Source: Myxococcales bacterium
GTDB lineage: Bacteria; Myxococcota; Polyangia; Fen-1088
Length of the DNA stretch: 7,008 nucleotides
Direction: 5' to 3'
Assembly (NCBI GenBank): GCA_003153875.1
Contig: PMBY01000376.1
Location: forward strand, 1-7,008
The first letter of the stretch is position 1. Every line of letters starts with the position of its first letter. Below, piece by piece: positions 1 to 6,328 of this stretch. A model generated the notes under the pieces. The model was given only the letters and a program-made list of their open reading frames with translations, ran no database searches and was not told where the DNA came from. The position numbers were made by a program, and so were the translations under genes.

Positions 1-1056
1 AGCAACCTGTTCTGGGCCCAGCGCTACGGCGCCAAGCTGGGCGTCGAGGATCTCTGGGTCAAGATGTGCGGCAACTCGCATACCGGGTCGTTCAAGGATC
101 TGGGCATGACCGTGCTGATGTCCGCGGTCAAGCAAATGATCGCAGACGGAAGGCCCATCTCGGCCGTGGCTTGCGCCTCGACCGGCGACACCTCGGCGGC
201 GCTGGCGGCCTATGCCGCCGCTGCTGGCATCCGCGCCATAGTTCTGCTTCCGCGGGGCAAGATCTCGACCGCGCAACTGGTGCAGCCTCTGGCCAACGGC
301 GCCACCGTGCTGGCCGTGGAAGGCAACTTCGACGATTGCATGAAGGTGGTGCAACGCCTGGCCGACGAGGAAGGCGTGTACCTGGCCAACAGCATGAACT
401 CGCTGCGCGTGGAAGGACAGAAGACCGTGGGCATCGAGATCGTGCAGCAGTTCGACTGGCGCGTGCCCGACTGGATCATCATTCCCGGTGGCAACCTGGG
501 CAACGTGAGCGCGCTGGGCGCCGGGTTCAAGATGATGCGCGACCTCGGCCTTATCAGCAAACTGCCGCGCATCTGCGTGGCCCAGGTGGAGGCCGCCAAT
601 CCGCTCTATCTCGCCTACAAGAAAGGGTACGACAAGTTCGAGCCCATGGTGCCCAAGACCACCCTGGCCTCGGCCATCCAGATCGGCAACCCGGTGAGCG
701 TCCAGAAGGCGATCCGGACGCTGCAAGAATTCGACGGCGTGGTCGAAGAGGCGAACGAGACCGAGCTGGCCGACGCGGTGGCGCGCGCGGATGCCACCGG
801 CATGTTCTGCTGCCCGCACACCGGTGTGGCTCTGGGCGCATTGGAGAAACTGGTGGCCGCTGGCACCATCCGGAGGTCCGAGACCGTGGTGGTGGTGAGC
901 ACCGCCAATGGCCTCAAGTTCACCGACTTCAAAGTCGGCTACCACGAAGGCAAGCTGCCCGGCGTTCCCGTGTGCCAGTACGCCAACCATCCGGTCGAGG
1001 TACCGAACGACTACGGCAAGGTCCGCGATACGGTTCGGCGACTGCTGGGAGCGTGA
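1..1056 (+). CDS. thrC: Threonine synthase, C-terminal part (5' end cut by window)
   Basis: Pyridoxal-phosphate enzyme of fold type II that converts O-phosphohomoserine to threonine in the cytoplasm. The frame is open from base 1, so translation continues upstream of the first visible ATG at 64. That ATG is internal, because the residues before it ([18 protein letters not shown]) match the family's region just before the active-site lysine. The Schiff-base lysine is in HTGSFKDLG (Lys at bases 94-96). The glycine-rich phosphate-binding loop PGGNLGN lies at about 484-504. Of the product 351 residues are visible, ending in a TGA at 1054-1056. Related PLP enzymes (threonine dehydratase, cysteine synthase) share the fold. 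The TGSFKD motif and the late [11 protein letters not shown] stretch favour threonine synthase. The downstream partner across the repeat island is citramalate synthase, which also feeds isoleucine synthesis. The N-terminal tens of residues are missing only because of the window edge. Confidence 0.9.
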   Translation, partial: SNLFWAQRYGAKLGVEDLWVKMCGNSHTGSFKDLGMTVLMSAVKQMIADGRPISAVACASTGDTSAALAAYAAAAGIRAIVLLPRGKISTAQLVQPLANGATVLAVEGNFDDCMKVVQRLADEEGVYLANSMNSLRVEGQKTVGIEIVQQFDWRVPDWIIIPGGNLGNVSALGAGFKMMRDLGLISKLPRICVAQVEAANPLYLAYKKGYDKFEPMVPKTTLASAIQIGNPVSVQKAIRTLQEFDGVVEEANETELADAVARADATGMFCCPHTGVALGALEKLVAAGTIRRSETVVVVSTANGLKFTDFKVGYHEGKLPGVPVCQYANHPVEVPNDYGKVRDTVRRLLGA

Positions 1057-1070
1057 GGGGAAGACGACAG

Positions 1071-1096
1071 GGGCGGTGACGGTGACGGGGGCGGTG
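1071..1096 (+). repeat. Left arm of imperfect inverted repeat
   Basis: A G-rich tract (GGTGACGG-like) begins 15 bases after the thrC stop. Read on the other strand it matches 2001-2026 at 24 of 26 positions, including 17 consecutive bases (1080-1096 against 2001-2017). The two arms enclose the four-helix-bundle gene and the hairpin-rich region. Low complexity makes part of this match cheap, so treat it as a boundary candidate and not as proven transposon ends. Confidence 0.6.
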
Positions 1097-1166
1097 GGAG
1101 TGGGTCAAGACATCGGTGGCGGTGGCGGTGGGAGTGGGTCAAGACATCGGTGGCGGTGGCGGTGGG
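1091..1166 (+). repeat. 34-bp tandem repeat, 2.2 copies
   Basis: Two identical 34-base units (1091-1124 and 1125-1158) are followed by the first 8 bases of a third (1159-1166). Each unit holds GGGAGTGGGTCAAGACATC followed by a GGTGGC-type microsatellite. The core GGGAGTGGGTCAAG resembles the last codons and stop region of the neighbouring minus-strand gene (GGGATGGGTCAAG, 1203-1215), differing by one inserted base. There is no unique spacer between units, so this is not a CRISPR. Perfect identity suggests recent expansion. Confidence 0.9.
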
Positions 1167-1190
1167 CCCGGGCCTTTGGCGGCCCGGGCC
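1165..1190. terminator. GC-only hairpin between convergent genes, possible terminator
   Basis: The 10-base self-complementary word GGCCCGGGCC occurs at 1165-1174 and again at 1181-1190, separated by the 6-base loop TTTGGC. The two copies can form a 10-bp all-G/C stem. It lies just beyond the stop of the minus-strand gene (1200) and about 110 bases after the thrC stop, so it could end transcription from both sides. Neither strand has a U-tract after the stem, so it is not a canonical Rho-independent terminator. Because each copy is itself a palindrome, it could equally be a protein-binding or repeat element. Confidence 0.45.
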
Positions 1191-1199
1191 AGGACGGAA

Positions 1200-1529
1200 T
1201 CAGGGATGGGTCAAGCGCCAGAGAATGGCAAGGATGGAATCGAGTAGGGCCAGTGCGGGTGTGACAGTGGGTTGGTCCACATCACCCCAAGCCATCGCGA
1301 CCGCCAGATGGGAGCGGACTTCTCCGGCGGAACCGGCGGCGATTCGATAGTGGTGAAGGCGATCCTGGCCCGCGCGCCGGGCTCCTTCGGCGATGTTGCC
1401 CGGGACCGACGAGCCGGCGGGTTTGAGCTGCGTGGCCAGATCCCTGTCGTGATCACGAATGCGCTCGACCGCTGGCCGGAGCGCGCGAACCATCTGCAGA
1501 GCCATTTCGTAGACCTCGAAGCGTTTCAT
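1200..1529 (-). CDS. Four-helix-bundle protein (S23 / 23S rRNA intervening-sequence protein family)
   Basis: Small protein of 109 residues, predicted to be all alpha-helical and cytoplasmic. It shows the family pattern: an N-terminal MKRFEVYEMALQMV segment, the conserved block LKPAGSSVPGNIAEGARR, then HHYRIAAGSAGEVRSHLAVAMAWG, and a final helix LALLDSILAILWRL. The length is slightly short of the usual 115-125. The family includes proteins encoded inside 23S rRNA intervening sequences of spirochaetes and is structurally related to Avd of diversity-generating retroelements. Most stand-alone members have no known function, and no rRNA or reverse transcriptase is visible here. The start at 1529 is fixed by a perfect Shine-Dalgarno sequence. 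The frame stays open upstream to 1745, but that extension does not resemble the family and lacks such a site. The gene is convergent with thrC and divergent from cimA. It sits between repeat tracts, suggesting insertion between two biosynthetic genes. Confidence 0.85.
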   Translation of the reverse strand: MKRFEVYEMALQMVRALRPAVERIRDHDRDLATQLKPAGSSVPGNIAEGARRAGQDRLHHYRIAAGSAGEVRSHLAVAMAWGDVDQPTVTPALALLDSILAILWRLTHP

Positions 1530-1533
1530 CAGG

Positions 1534-1542
1534 ACCTCCTTT
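1534..1542 (-). promoter_or_regulatory. Strong ribosome binding site for the four-helix-bundle gene
   Basis: On the minus strand the bases read AAAGGAGGT, followed by CCTG and then ATG at 1529. This is close to a full match to the anti-Shine-Dalgarno end of 16S rRNA at normal spacing. It decides the start codon against the longer open frame upstream. None of the other genes in the window has a site this strong. Confidence 0.9.
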
Positions 1543-1625
1543 GTCGCGGCCTCAAGCATGCCTCCGTGCAGCGATGACGGTCCCCTGCCCCGGCGCAAGG
1601 ACGAAACGACAAGGTCGGCGCGAAA

Positions 1626-1990
1626 CCATCGCAGCCGATGGCGATACTTCCAGATACCTGCCACTAGGTATCGGTCGCACCGCTTCCTGGTTGCGTGGAA
1701 CTGTTGCCCCCTTAGCCCATGCTGGGCAACCAGGACCGGTGCCAACGCCCCTTCTCTTCAGTCGAGGAACACCTCCGAGGGAAACCCGACTACACGCTCC
1801 TCGTGCCTCCCTGGCGCGGTCTCGATTGGCACCGACTGAAACGTCTCTCCGAAGACCTCGACCGGCAGCCGTGTGCCACCGAACGGGTTGGGATTCCACG
1901 TCTGTAATGGTGAGGCTGCTGCCGCCACTCGGCAAGCCTCTCCGCAGCCCTGCCATAGAGGCGCCGCCATCCTGTGTAGCGGCCGCCTCT
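1626..1990. other. Hairpin-rich non-coding stretch, candidate structured RNA or leader
   Basis: The gene-free interval 1530-2142 has no ORF with recognisable protein content, but this part contains a run of good inverted repeats. They are: 1626-1631 with 1636-1641 (6 bp, 4-base loop); 1653-1659 with 1666-1672 (7 bp, 6-base loop); 1686-1694 with 1726-1734 (9 bp); 1737-1745 with 1826-1834 (9 bp closing an 80-base interior with smaller hairpins, e.g. 1803-1807 with 1813-1817); 1912-1917 plus 1920-1924 with 1930-1934 plus 1935-1940 (11 bp, one 2-base bulge); and 1957-1963 plus 1964-1967 with 1979-1982 plus 1984-1990 (11 bp, one bulged base). The pairs are seen directly; function is inference. It could be a separate RNA, the 5' leader of cimA (+) or the leader of the small gene (-). 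It matches no RNA family that I recognise. Confidence 0.4.
1686..1734 (+). promoter_or_regulatory. Mutually exclusive hairpins, attenuator-like
   Basis: CCTGGTTGC (1686-1694) pairs perfectly with GCAACCAGG (1726-1734). The intervening GTTGCCC (1703-1709) pairs perfectly with GGGCAAC (1724-1730). Both partners compete for the same 3' bases, so only one stem can form at a time, as in attenuators and riboswitch expression platforms. No U-tract follows, and the cimA start is about 410 bases downstream, which weakens a simple attenuator reading. Confidence 0.3.
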
Positions 1991-1996
1991 CGCCGA

Positions 1997-2080
1997 CCGT
2001 CACCGCCCCCGTCACCGCCACCGCCTCCGTCACCGCCACCGCCTCCGTCACCGCCACCACCTCCCTCACCCACACCGCGC
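1997..2080 (+). repeat. 18-bp tandem repeat of CACCGC type; right arm of inverted repeat
   Basis: The unit CCGTCACCGCCACCGCCT occurs at 2009-2026 and 2027-2044. A third copy with one substitution is at 2045-2062. A shortened 12-base copy (1997-2008) precedes them and a decayed copy follows to about 2080. Bases 2001-2026 are the inverted counterpart of 1071-1096. The period is a multiple of three, so long open frames (Pro/Ser-rich on +, Gly/Asp-rich on -) run through it. These look like composition artefacts, not genes. The tract ends about 60 bases before the cimA start. Confidence 0.85.
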
Positions 2081-2142
2081 CCCTCATTGCGCAGCCGTCG
2101 AATCTCCCGTAAGTTCTTCCACCTCACCAACCGGACATTGCC

Positions 2143-3699
2143 ATGCAGATCTCACTCTTCGACACGACTCTTCGGGACGGAACCCAGAGCGAGGGGCTTT
2201 CCCTCTCGGTCGAGGACAAGATCAAGATTGCCCGGCTGCTCGACGGGTTCGGGGTGCGCTACATCGAGGGCGGCTATCCTGGGGCCAACCCCAAGGATGA
2301 GGAGTTCTTTCGCCGCGCCTCCGAACTGAAGCTGAAGCAGGCCCGGCTGACCGCCTTTGGCAGCACCCGCCGCACCGGCGGCACGGCTGCGAACGACGCC
2401 AACCTGCAGGCGTTGATCAAGGCCGGCACGCCTGCGGTGGCCATTTTTGGCAAGACCTGGTTGCTGCACGTGACCGACGTGCTCAAGACCACGCCCGAGG
2501 ACAACCTGGCCATCATCTCCGAAAGTGTGGCGTTCCTGAAACAGAACGGCCGCGAGGTGATCTTCGACGCCGAGCACTTCTTCGACGGCTATCGCGCTGA
2601 TCGCAGCTATGCCCTGGCCGCGGTGCACGCCGCTGCCCAGGCCGGCGCGGACTGGATCGCCCTCTGCGATACCAACGGTGGAAACCTGCCCTCGACCGTG
2701 GCCGAGATCGTTCGTGAAGCGAGGAAGGTGCTGACCGCTCCTCTGGGCATCCACGCCCACAACGACAGCGATCTAGCGGTGGCCAATTCGTTGGCCGCCG
2801 TGGAGGCCGGCTGTACCATGGTACAAGGCACGCTCAACGGCTGGGGCGAGCGTTGTGGCAACGCCAACCTCATGTCGGTGATCCCGGCCCTGCAGCTCAA
2901 GATGGGCCTGGCCTGCATCCCCGACGAGAACATGGAGCGGCTCACCGAGGTCTCGCGCACCGCCAGCGAGATCGCCAACCTGCGCCCGCGCGCGCACGCG
3001 CCCTATGTGGGTTCCTCGGCTTTTGCGCACAAGGCGGGCGCCCACGTCGCCGCGGTGGCCAAGTCGCCGGTCACCTTCGAACACATTCCGCCCGAAAAGG
3101 TGGGCAACGACCGGCGCATCATCGTGTCCGAGCTTTCCGGGCGCGGGAACATTCGTATGCGCGCGGCCGAGCTGGGCGTTCCCTTGCGTGGCAACGAGGC
3201 CGATCTGGTCGCCCGCATCAAGGAACTGGAGAACCAGGGCTACCAGTTCGAGGCCGCCGATGGATCGCTCGAGCTGATGCTGCGGCGGACTCAGCCGGGC
3301 TACGTCGAGCCGTTCGAGGTTCGCGACGTGGTGGTGATCTCCCAGCGCCGCAGCAGCAGTGACATGTTCGTGGAGGCCACGGTCAAGATCAAAGTTGGCG
3401 ACGAGGTTTCACATGTGGTGGCCGAGGGTTCGGGCCCTGTCGACGCCATGGACCACGCCTTCCACAAGGCGCTCGACCACCACTTCCCCATCCTACGCCA
3501 GATCCACCTATGCGACTTCAAGGTCCGCATTCTCGATCCCGAATCCGCCACCGCGGCCATCACACGGGTCCTAGTCGAATCCAGCCTCGGCAGTGATCGC
3601 TGGAGCACCATCGGTGTCTCGCAGAACATCATCGAGGCGAGTTGCGAAGCGCTCAAGGACGCTCTCGAGCTGCCGCTGGTGCGCGCAGCCAAGGGCTGA
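2143..3699 (+). CDS. cimA: (R)-citramalate synthase
   Basis: Condenses pyruvate and acetyl-CoA to (R)-citramalate, the first step of the threonine-independent route to 2-oxobutanoate and isoleucine. The product has 518 residues, normal for CimA. The N-terminal TIM-barrel catalytic domain (about 1-270) carries the DTTLRDGTQ signature at residues 7-15 (metal-binding Asp7, catalytic Arg11) and the HAHND metal motif at 204-208, followed by GTLNGWGERCGNANL. The linker HKAGAHVAAVAKSPVTFEHIPPEKVGNDRR is typical of CimA and unlike LeuA or homocitrate synthase. A C-terminal LeuA-type dimerisation/allosteric domain (about 395-515) suggests feedback control, in this family by isoleucine. The start fits the family exactly (MQISLFDTTLRDG), although no convincing Shine-Dalgarno sequence precedes it. 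It lies downstream of the repeat and hairpin island that separates it from thrC. Alternative: 2-isopropylmalate synthase, less likely on motif grounds. Confidence 0.94.
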   Translation: MQISLFDTTLRDGTQSEGLSLSVEDKIKIARLLDGFGVRYIEGGYPGANPKDEEFFRRASELKLKQARLTAFGSTRRTGGTAANDANLQALIKAGTPAVAIFGKTWLLHVTDVLKTTPEDNLAIISESVAFLKQNGREVIFDAEHFFDGYRADRSYALAAVHAAAQAGADWIALCDTNGGNLPSTVAEIVREARKVLTAPLGIHAHNDSDLAVANSLAAVEAGCTMVQGTLNGWGERCGNANLMSVIPALQLKMGLACIPDENMERLTEVSRTASEIANLRPRAHAPYVGSSAFAHKAGAHVAAVAKSPVTFEHIPPEKVGNDRRIIVSELSGRGNIRMRAAELGVPLRGNEADLVARIKELENQGYQFEAADGSLELMLRRTQPGYVEPFEVRDVVVISQRRSSSDMFVEATVKIKVGDEVSHVVAEGSGPVDAMDHAFHKALDHHFPILRQIHLCDFKVRILDPESATAAITRVLVESSLGSDRWSTIGVSQNIIEASCEALKDALELPLVRAAKG

Positions 3700-3711
3700 C
3701 CGAGCCCACAA

Positions 3712-3738
3712 TCCCACGATAGTCGGCTGGTCGTGGGA
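3712..3738 (+). terminator. Hairpin after cimA, probable terminator
   Basis: TCCCACGA (3712-3719) pairs perfectly with TCGTGGGA (3731-3738), an 8-bp stem with an 11-base loop. It begins 13 bases after the cimA stop. No T-run follows on the + strand, so it is either a weak intrinsic terminator or a 3'-end stabilising stem. It separates cimA from the efflux operon. The remaining gap up to 3852 shows no other structure that I can support. Confidence 0.5.
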
Positions 3739-3852
3739 ATAGGTGGCGGTCGCCCTTGGTTGCATCTCCGGGGCCGCTGGGGTAAGTGCACCAGAACGAC
3801 CCCTGCATACCAGACGCGGCCTCGACAATCTCAGCATCTCATTTCCGTGCCC

Positions 3853-5190
3853 ATGTTCGCATGTTGTCGTCCACTGAAGGGAAGCGTCGCTGGACTTCTG
3901 GCCATCGCGTTCTCTAGCCCCGCAGTCGGATTGGCGGACAACGCGGCCGAGTCGTCTGCGCTCCCGGTCCATCTGGGAATGGCGGATGCCCTGCGACTCT
4001 TCCGCGAGCGTGGCTTCGATCTCATGGTGGCGGACGCGACGGTGGATAGCGTTCGAGGCGACGCACAGATCGCTGGCGCCATCCCCAATCCCGCAATCTC
4101 GGGCGGGGTTGGTCGTTCCTTTGGCTTTGACAGCAAAGCATGTCCCGGGTGCTCGGCGCTGGCCTGGAGCGCAGGGGTGTCCGACCAATCCGCTGTCTTT
4201 GACACCCTGTCGGGAAAACGCGGCCTGCGTTCACGCACGGCGGGGCTGGCCCTGTCGGTGGCGCGCCAGAACCGCGCCGATAGCCAGCGCACCCTGGAAT
4301 CCATGCTCCGCCAGCAGTATCTGGAGGCTGTGTACGCGCGCGATGCCCTTGATCTGGCGCACGAGTCGCAAGGTCGCCTCGGCCATGTGTTGGAACTGAA
4401 TCAAGCCCGCTTCCAGCATGGTGCTATCTCGCAAGTCGACGCGCTCAAGGTCGAAACCGAAAAGCTAGAAGCCGACCAAGAGGTGGAACGAGCGGAACTG
4501 ACCCTGGCCGAGGAGAAGTATCAACTCGCCTTCCTGCTGGGCGTGCGCGGACGCGTGCCGGAATTCGAGGTCGATGTCGATCTTCCACGCTATCGGGTGC
4601 CCGACGACCTGGGCCACGCGACGGTGGATTCGTTGCTGGAGCGGGCGCACAAGCAACGTCCCGACTTGACGGCGGCCCACCTGGAGCACGACCGCGCGGG
4701 CGCGGCTCTGCAAACGGCGAAGCGCCTTCGCTTTCCCGACGTCGCGCTCTCTCTCGGTGTGAGTGGACAAGGGGCCGGCAGCGACGTCAGCTCACCACCC
4801 ACGTTGTCGCTGGGACTCACGCTCACCCCGCCGCTCTTCTACCGTTTCCAGGGCGAGGTGCAGAAGGCCCAGGCCGATGTGCGCGTGCAGGACACGCTTC
4901 TGGCCAAGACCGAAGCGCAGATCGTGAACGACGTGACCATCGCGCTGGCCCAGTTCCAGTCTACCCAGCGCCGGGTGGAACGGGCCGAACACGGGCTGCT
5001 CGATCGGGCGCGGCGCACGCGCGACCTGGTCCAGATCCAGTACGAAAAAGGCGCCGCTTCTCTGCTCGAGTACCTCGACGCACAACGAATGCTCATCGAT
5101 ACCACCCAAGGCTACCTGCGCGATCTCGCTGACTACTGGCTGGCGGTCGTGCTGATTGGGGAGGCCGTGGGCTTGGAGCTGGGACCATGA
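3853..5190 (+). CDS. Outer-membrane factor of RND efflux system (TolC/CzcC family)
   Basis: Forms the trimeric outer-membrane channel and periplasmic tunnel of a tripartite pump. From the ATG at 3853 the product has 445 residues, usual for CzcC/CusC-type proteins. The N-terminus (MFACCRPLKGSVAGLLAIAF...) is a Sec signal with a likely cleavage after VGLA (about residue 28). This start is preferred to the longer open frame from 3733, whose first 40 residues are Arg-rich and would bury the signal. A GTG at 3847 is an alternative. No good Shine-Dalgarno sequence is seen. Two OEP repeats follow, with long helical stretches rich in Ala, Gln, Glu and Leu (for example QGRLGHVLELNQARFQHGAISQVDALKVETEKLEADQEVERAELTLAEEKY, broken here by description only, at about residues 174-225) and the second repeat ending in YEKGAASLLEYLDAQR. 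A CPGC motif at residues 97-100 is unusual. It is the first gene of the operon and overlaps the adaptor gene by four bases. Confidence 0.88.
   Translation: MFACCRPLKGSVAGLLAIAFSSPAVGLADNAAESSALPVHLGMADALRLFRERGFDLMVADATVDSVRGDAQIAGAIPNPAISGGVGRSFGFDSKACPGCSALAWSAGVSDQSAVFDTLSGKRGLRSRTAGLALSVARQNRADSQRTLESMLRQQYLEAVYARDALDLAHESQGRLGHVLELNQARFQHGAISQVDALKVETEKLEADQEVERAELTLAEEKYQLAFLLGVRGRVPEFEVDVDLPRYRVPDDLGHATVDSLLERAHKQRPDLTAAHLEHDRAGAALQTAKRLRFPDVALSLGVSGQGAGSDVSSPPTLSLGLTLTPPLFYRFQGEVQKAQADVRVQDTLLAKTEAQIVNDVTIALAQFQSTQRRVERAEHGLLDRARRTRDLVQIQYEKGAASLLEYLDAQRMLIDTTQGYLRDLADYWLAVVLIGEAVGLELGP
5175..5190 (+). promoter_or_regulatory. Ribosome binding site and ATGA overlap coupling adaptor to outer-membrane factor
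   Basis: GGAG at 5175-5178 lies 8 bases before the ATG at 5187, inside the end of the upstream gene. The TGA stop of the upstream gene (5188-5190) overlaps the ATG in the arrangement ATGA. This supports 5187 over the in-frame ATG at 5196 and indicates translational coupling within one transcript. Confidence 0.75.
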
Positions 5191-6326
5191 ACCATATGCG
5201 AGTCATTTCCGTCACCGCTCTTTGCCTGGCCGCCGGACCTGGTTGTCACCAGCGCGCCGCTGCCCAGCCATCAGCCGCGCCGCCCACGACTGAGGTGTGG
5301 CTGGCGCCCGAACAGGTGGCCGCAGCCAAACTGATTGCCGAGCCCCTCGAACCCCAGCCCGTGGGTGGCGTGGTGGTGGCCAGCGGCCGCGTGACTTTCG
5401 ACGATCTGCAGGTGTCACACGTGCTGTCGCCGGTGACCGGCCGGGTGGTCAAGATCGACGCGCAACCCGGCCAACGCGTGAAGAAGGGCGACGCCCTGGC
5501 GCAGATCGAGTCCCCAGACGTGGCAGCCGCATTTTCCGATCTAGCCAAAGCACAGGCCGACTTTGGCGCGGCCGAGAAGGAAGCCAATCGCCAGAAGGAA
5601 CTGTTCGACGTCCACGCCGGATCGCAACGCGATTTTGAAAGCGCACAGTCCAACTACAGCAAAGCAAGAGCCGAACTGGATCGAGCCAGGAAGAAGAGCC
5701 GCATCTTGCGCGGCAGTCACTCCGACGGCGTGAACGAGATGTACACCCTGCGCGCTCCCATCGACGGCGAAGTCATCGCCCGCAACGTAAACCCTGGCGC
5801 CGAGGTGCAGGGGCAGTACTCAGGTGGCACCGTGCTCGAGCTCTTCACCGTGGGAGAGTTGGACAGCGTGTGGGTGCTGGGGGACGTCTTCGAGATGGAT
5901 CTGGGACGGGTCAAGGCGGGCACCGCCTGCCTGGCCGCTGTCGTGTCCTATCCCGGCCGGGTCTTCCGGGGACGGGCCGACTGGGTCTCGGATACGCTCG
6001 ATCCTGCGACCCACACTTCAAAGGTCCGTTGCAAGATCGCCAATCCCGACCGCGCGCTGAAACCCGAGATGTATGCCACCGTGCTCCTGCCGGTGGACCG
6101 CGAAGTCGCGCTCGCCATCCCGCGCAGCGCGCTCTTGCGCCTGGGCGACCAGACCATGGTCTTCGTCGAGGTGGGCAAGGCGCCGGACGGCCGACTGCGT
6201 TTCGAGCGCCGGCCGGTGGTGGTCAATGAAGAGCTAGGCGGCGATTTTCTGCCCGTGCTGCGCAACCTGGCCAAGGGTGAGCGCATCGTCGTCTCGGGCG
6301 CCATTCTGCTTTCCGGGATGCTGTAG
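5187..6326 (+). CDS. Periplasmic adaptor (membrane fusion protein) of RND efflux system, CzcB/CusB type
   Basis: Links the inner-membrane pump to the outer-membrane channel in the periplasm. The product has 379 residues, a normal length. A short hydrophobic export signal (residues 4-19) ends in AAGPGC with Cys20. This resembles a lipobox, but Pro at -2 departs from the consensus, so lipid anchoring is uncertain. Domains in order: first half of the lipoyl domain, about 78-110 (LSPVTGRVVKIDAQPGQRVKKGD); alpha-helical hairpin, about 112-172, rich in Ala, Glu, Lys and Gln; second lipoyl half, about 187-209 (TLRAPIDGEVIARNVNPGAEV); beta-barrel, about 225-302 with the DPATHTSKVR signature; and a C-terminal membrane-proximal domain ending ERIVVSGAILLSGML. 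No His-rich tail and no CusB-like N-terminal Met cluster is seen, so the substrate cannot be read from it. It overlaps the upstream gene by 4 bases and lies 2 bases before the pump gene. Confidence 0.92.
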   Translation: MNHMRVISVTALCLAAGPGCHQRAAAQPSAAPPTTEVWLAPEQVAAAKLIAEPLEPQPVGGVVVASGRVTFDDLQVSHVLSPVTGRVVKIDAQPGQRVKKGDALAQIESPDVAAAFSDLAKAQADFGAAEKEANRQKELFDVHAGSQRDFESAQSNYSKARAELDRARKKSRILRGSHSDGVNEMYTLRAPIDGEVIARNVNPGAEVQGQYSGGTVLELFTVGELDSVWVLGDVFEMDLGRVKAGTACLAAVVSYPGRVFRGRADWVSDTLDPATHTSKVRCKIANPDRALKPEMYATVLLPVDREVALAIPRSALLRLGDQTMVFVEVGKAPDGRLRFERRPVVVNEELGGDFLPVLRNLAKGERIVVSGAILLSGML

Positions 6327-6328
6327 CG

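Noticed and set aside
1091..1166. Possible CRISPR array
   Set aside because: The 34-bp units abut directly with no unique spacers, and no cas genes are present.
1692..1703. Resemblance to the conserved T-box antiterminator word (GCGTGGAACTG)
   Set aside because: Only part of the consensus is matched (the CCGCG part is missing). No specifier loop or stem I could be identified upstream and no U-tract terminator follows.
1530..1745. N-terminal extension of the four-helix-bundle protein to 181 residues
   Set aside because: The extension does not match the family and is Arg-rich. The perfect Shine-Dalgarno sequence sits just before the ATG at 1529.
1737..1834. Possible tRNA or tRNA-like fold (9-bp closing stem with inner arms)
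   Set aside because: The closing stem is too long and there is no TTCGA-type T-loop, anticodon arm of correct geometry or CCA-compatible 3' end.
1552..2130. Minus-strand open frame with a Gly-Asp repeat segment
   Set aside because: The Gly-Gly-Gly-Asp run is the translated microsatellite. The remainder is Arg/Gly-rich without recognisable domains, it covers the hairpin field and has no ribosome binding site that I can see.
1541..2329. Long + strand open frame with a Pro/Ser-rich repeat segment
   Set aside because: It runs through the 18-bp repeat and into the cimA gene in another frame. The upstream residues are Arg/Ser/Pro-rich and show no family features. It exists because the repeat period is a multiple of three and the sequence is GC-rich.
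3733..3852. Longer start for the outer-membrane factor
   Set aside because: The first 40 residues are Arg/Gly-rich and would place the signal peptide internally. They also overlap the end of the post-cimA hairpin.
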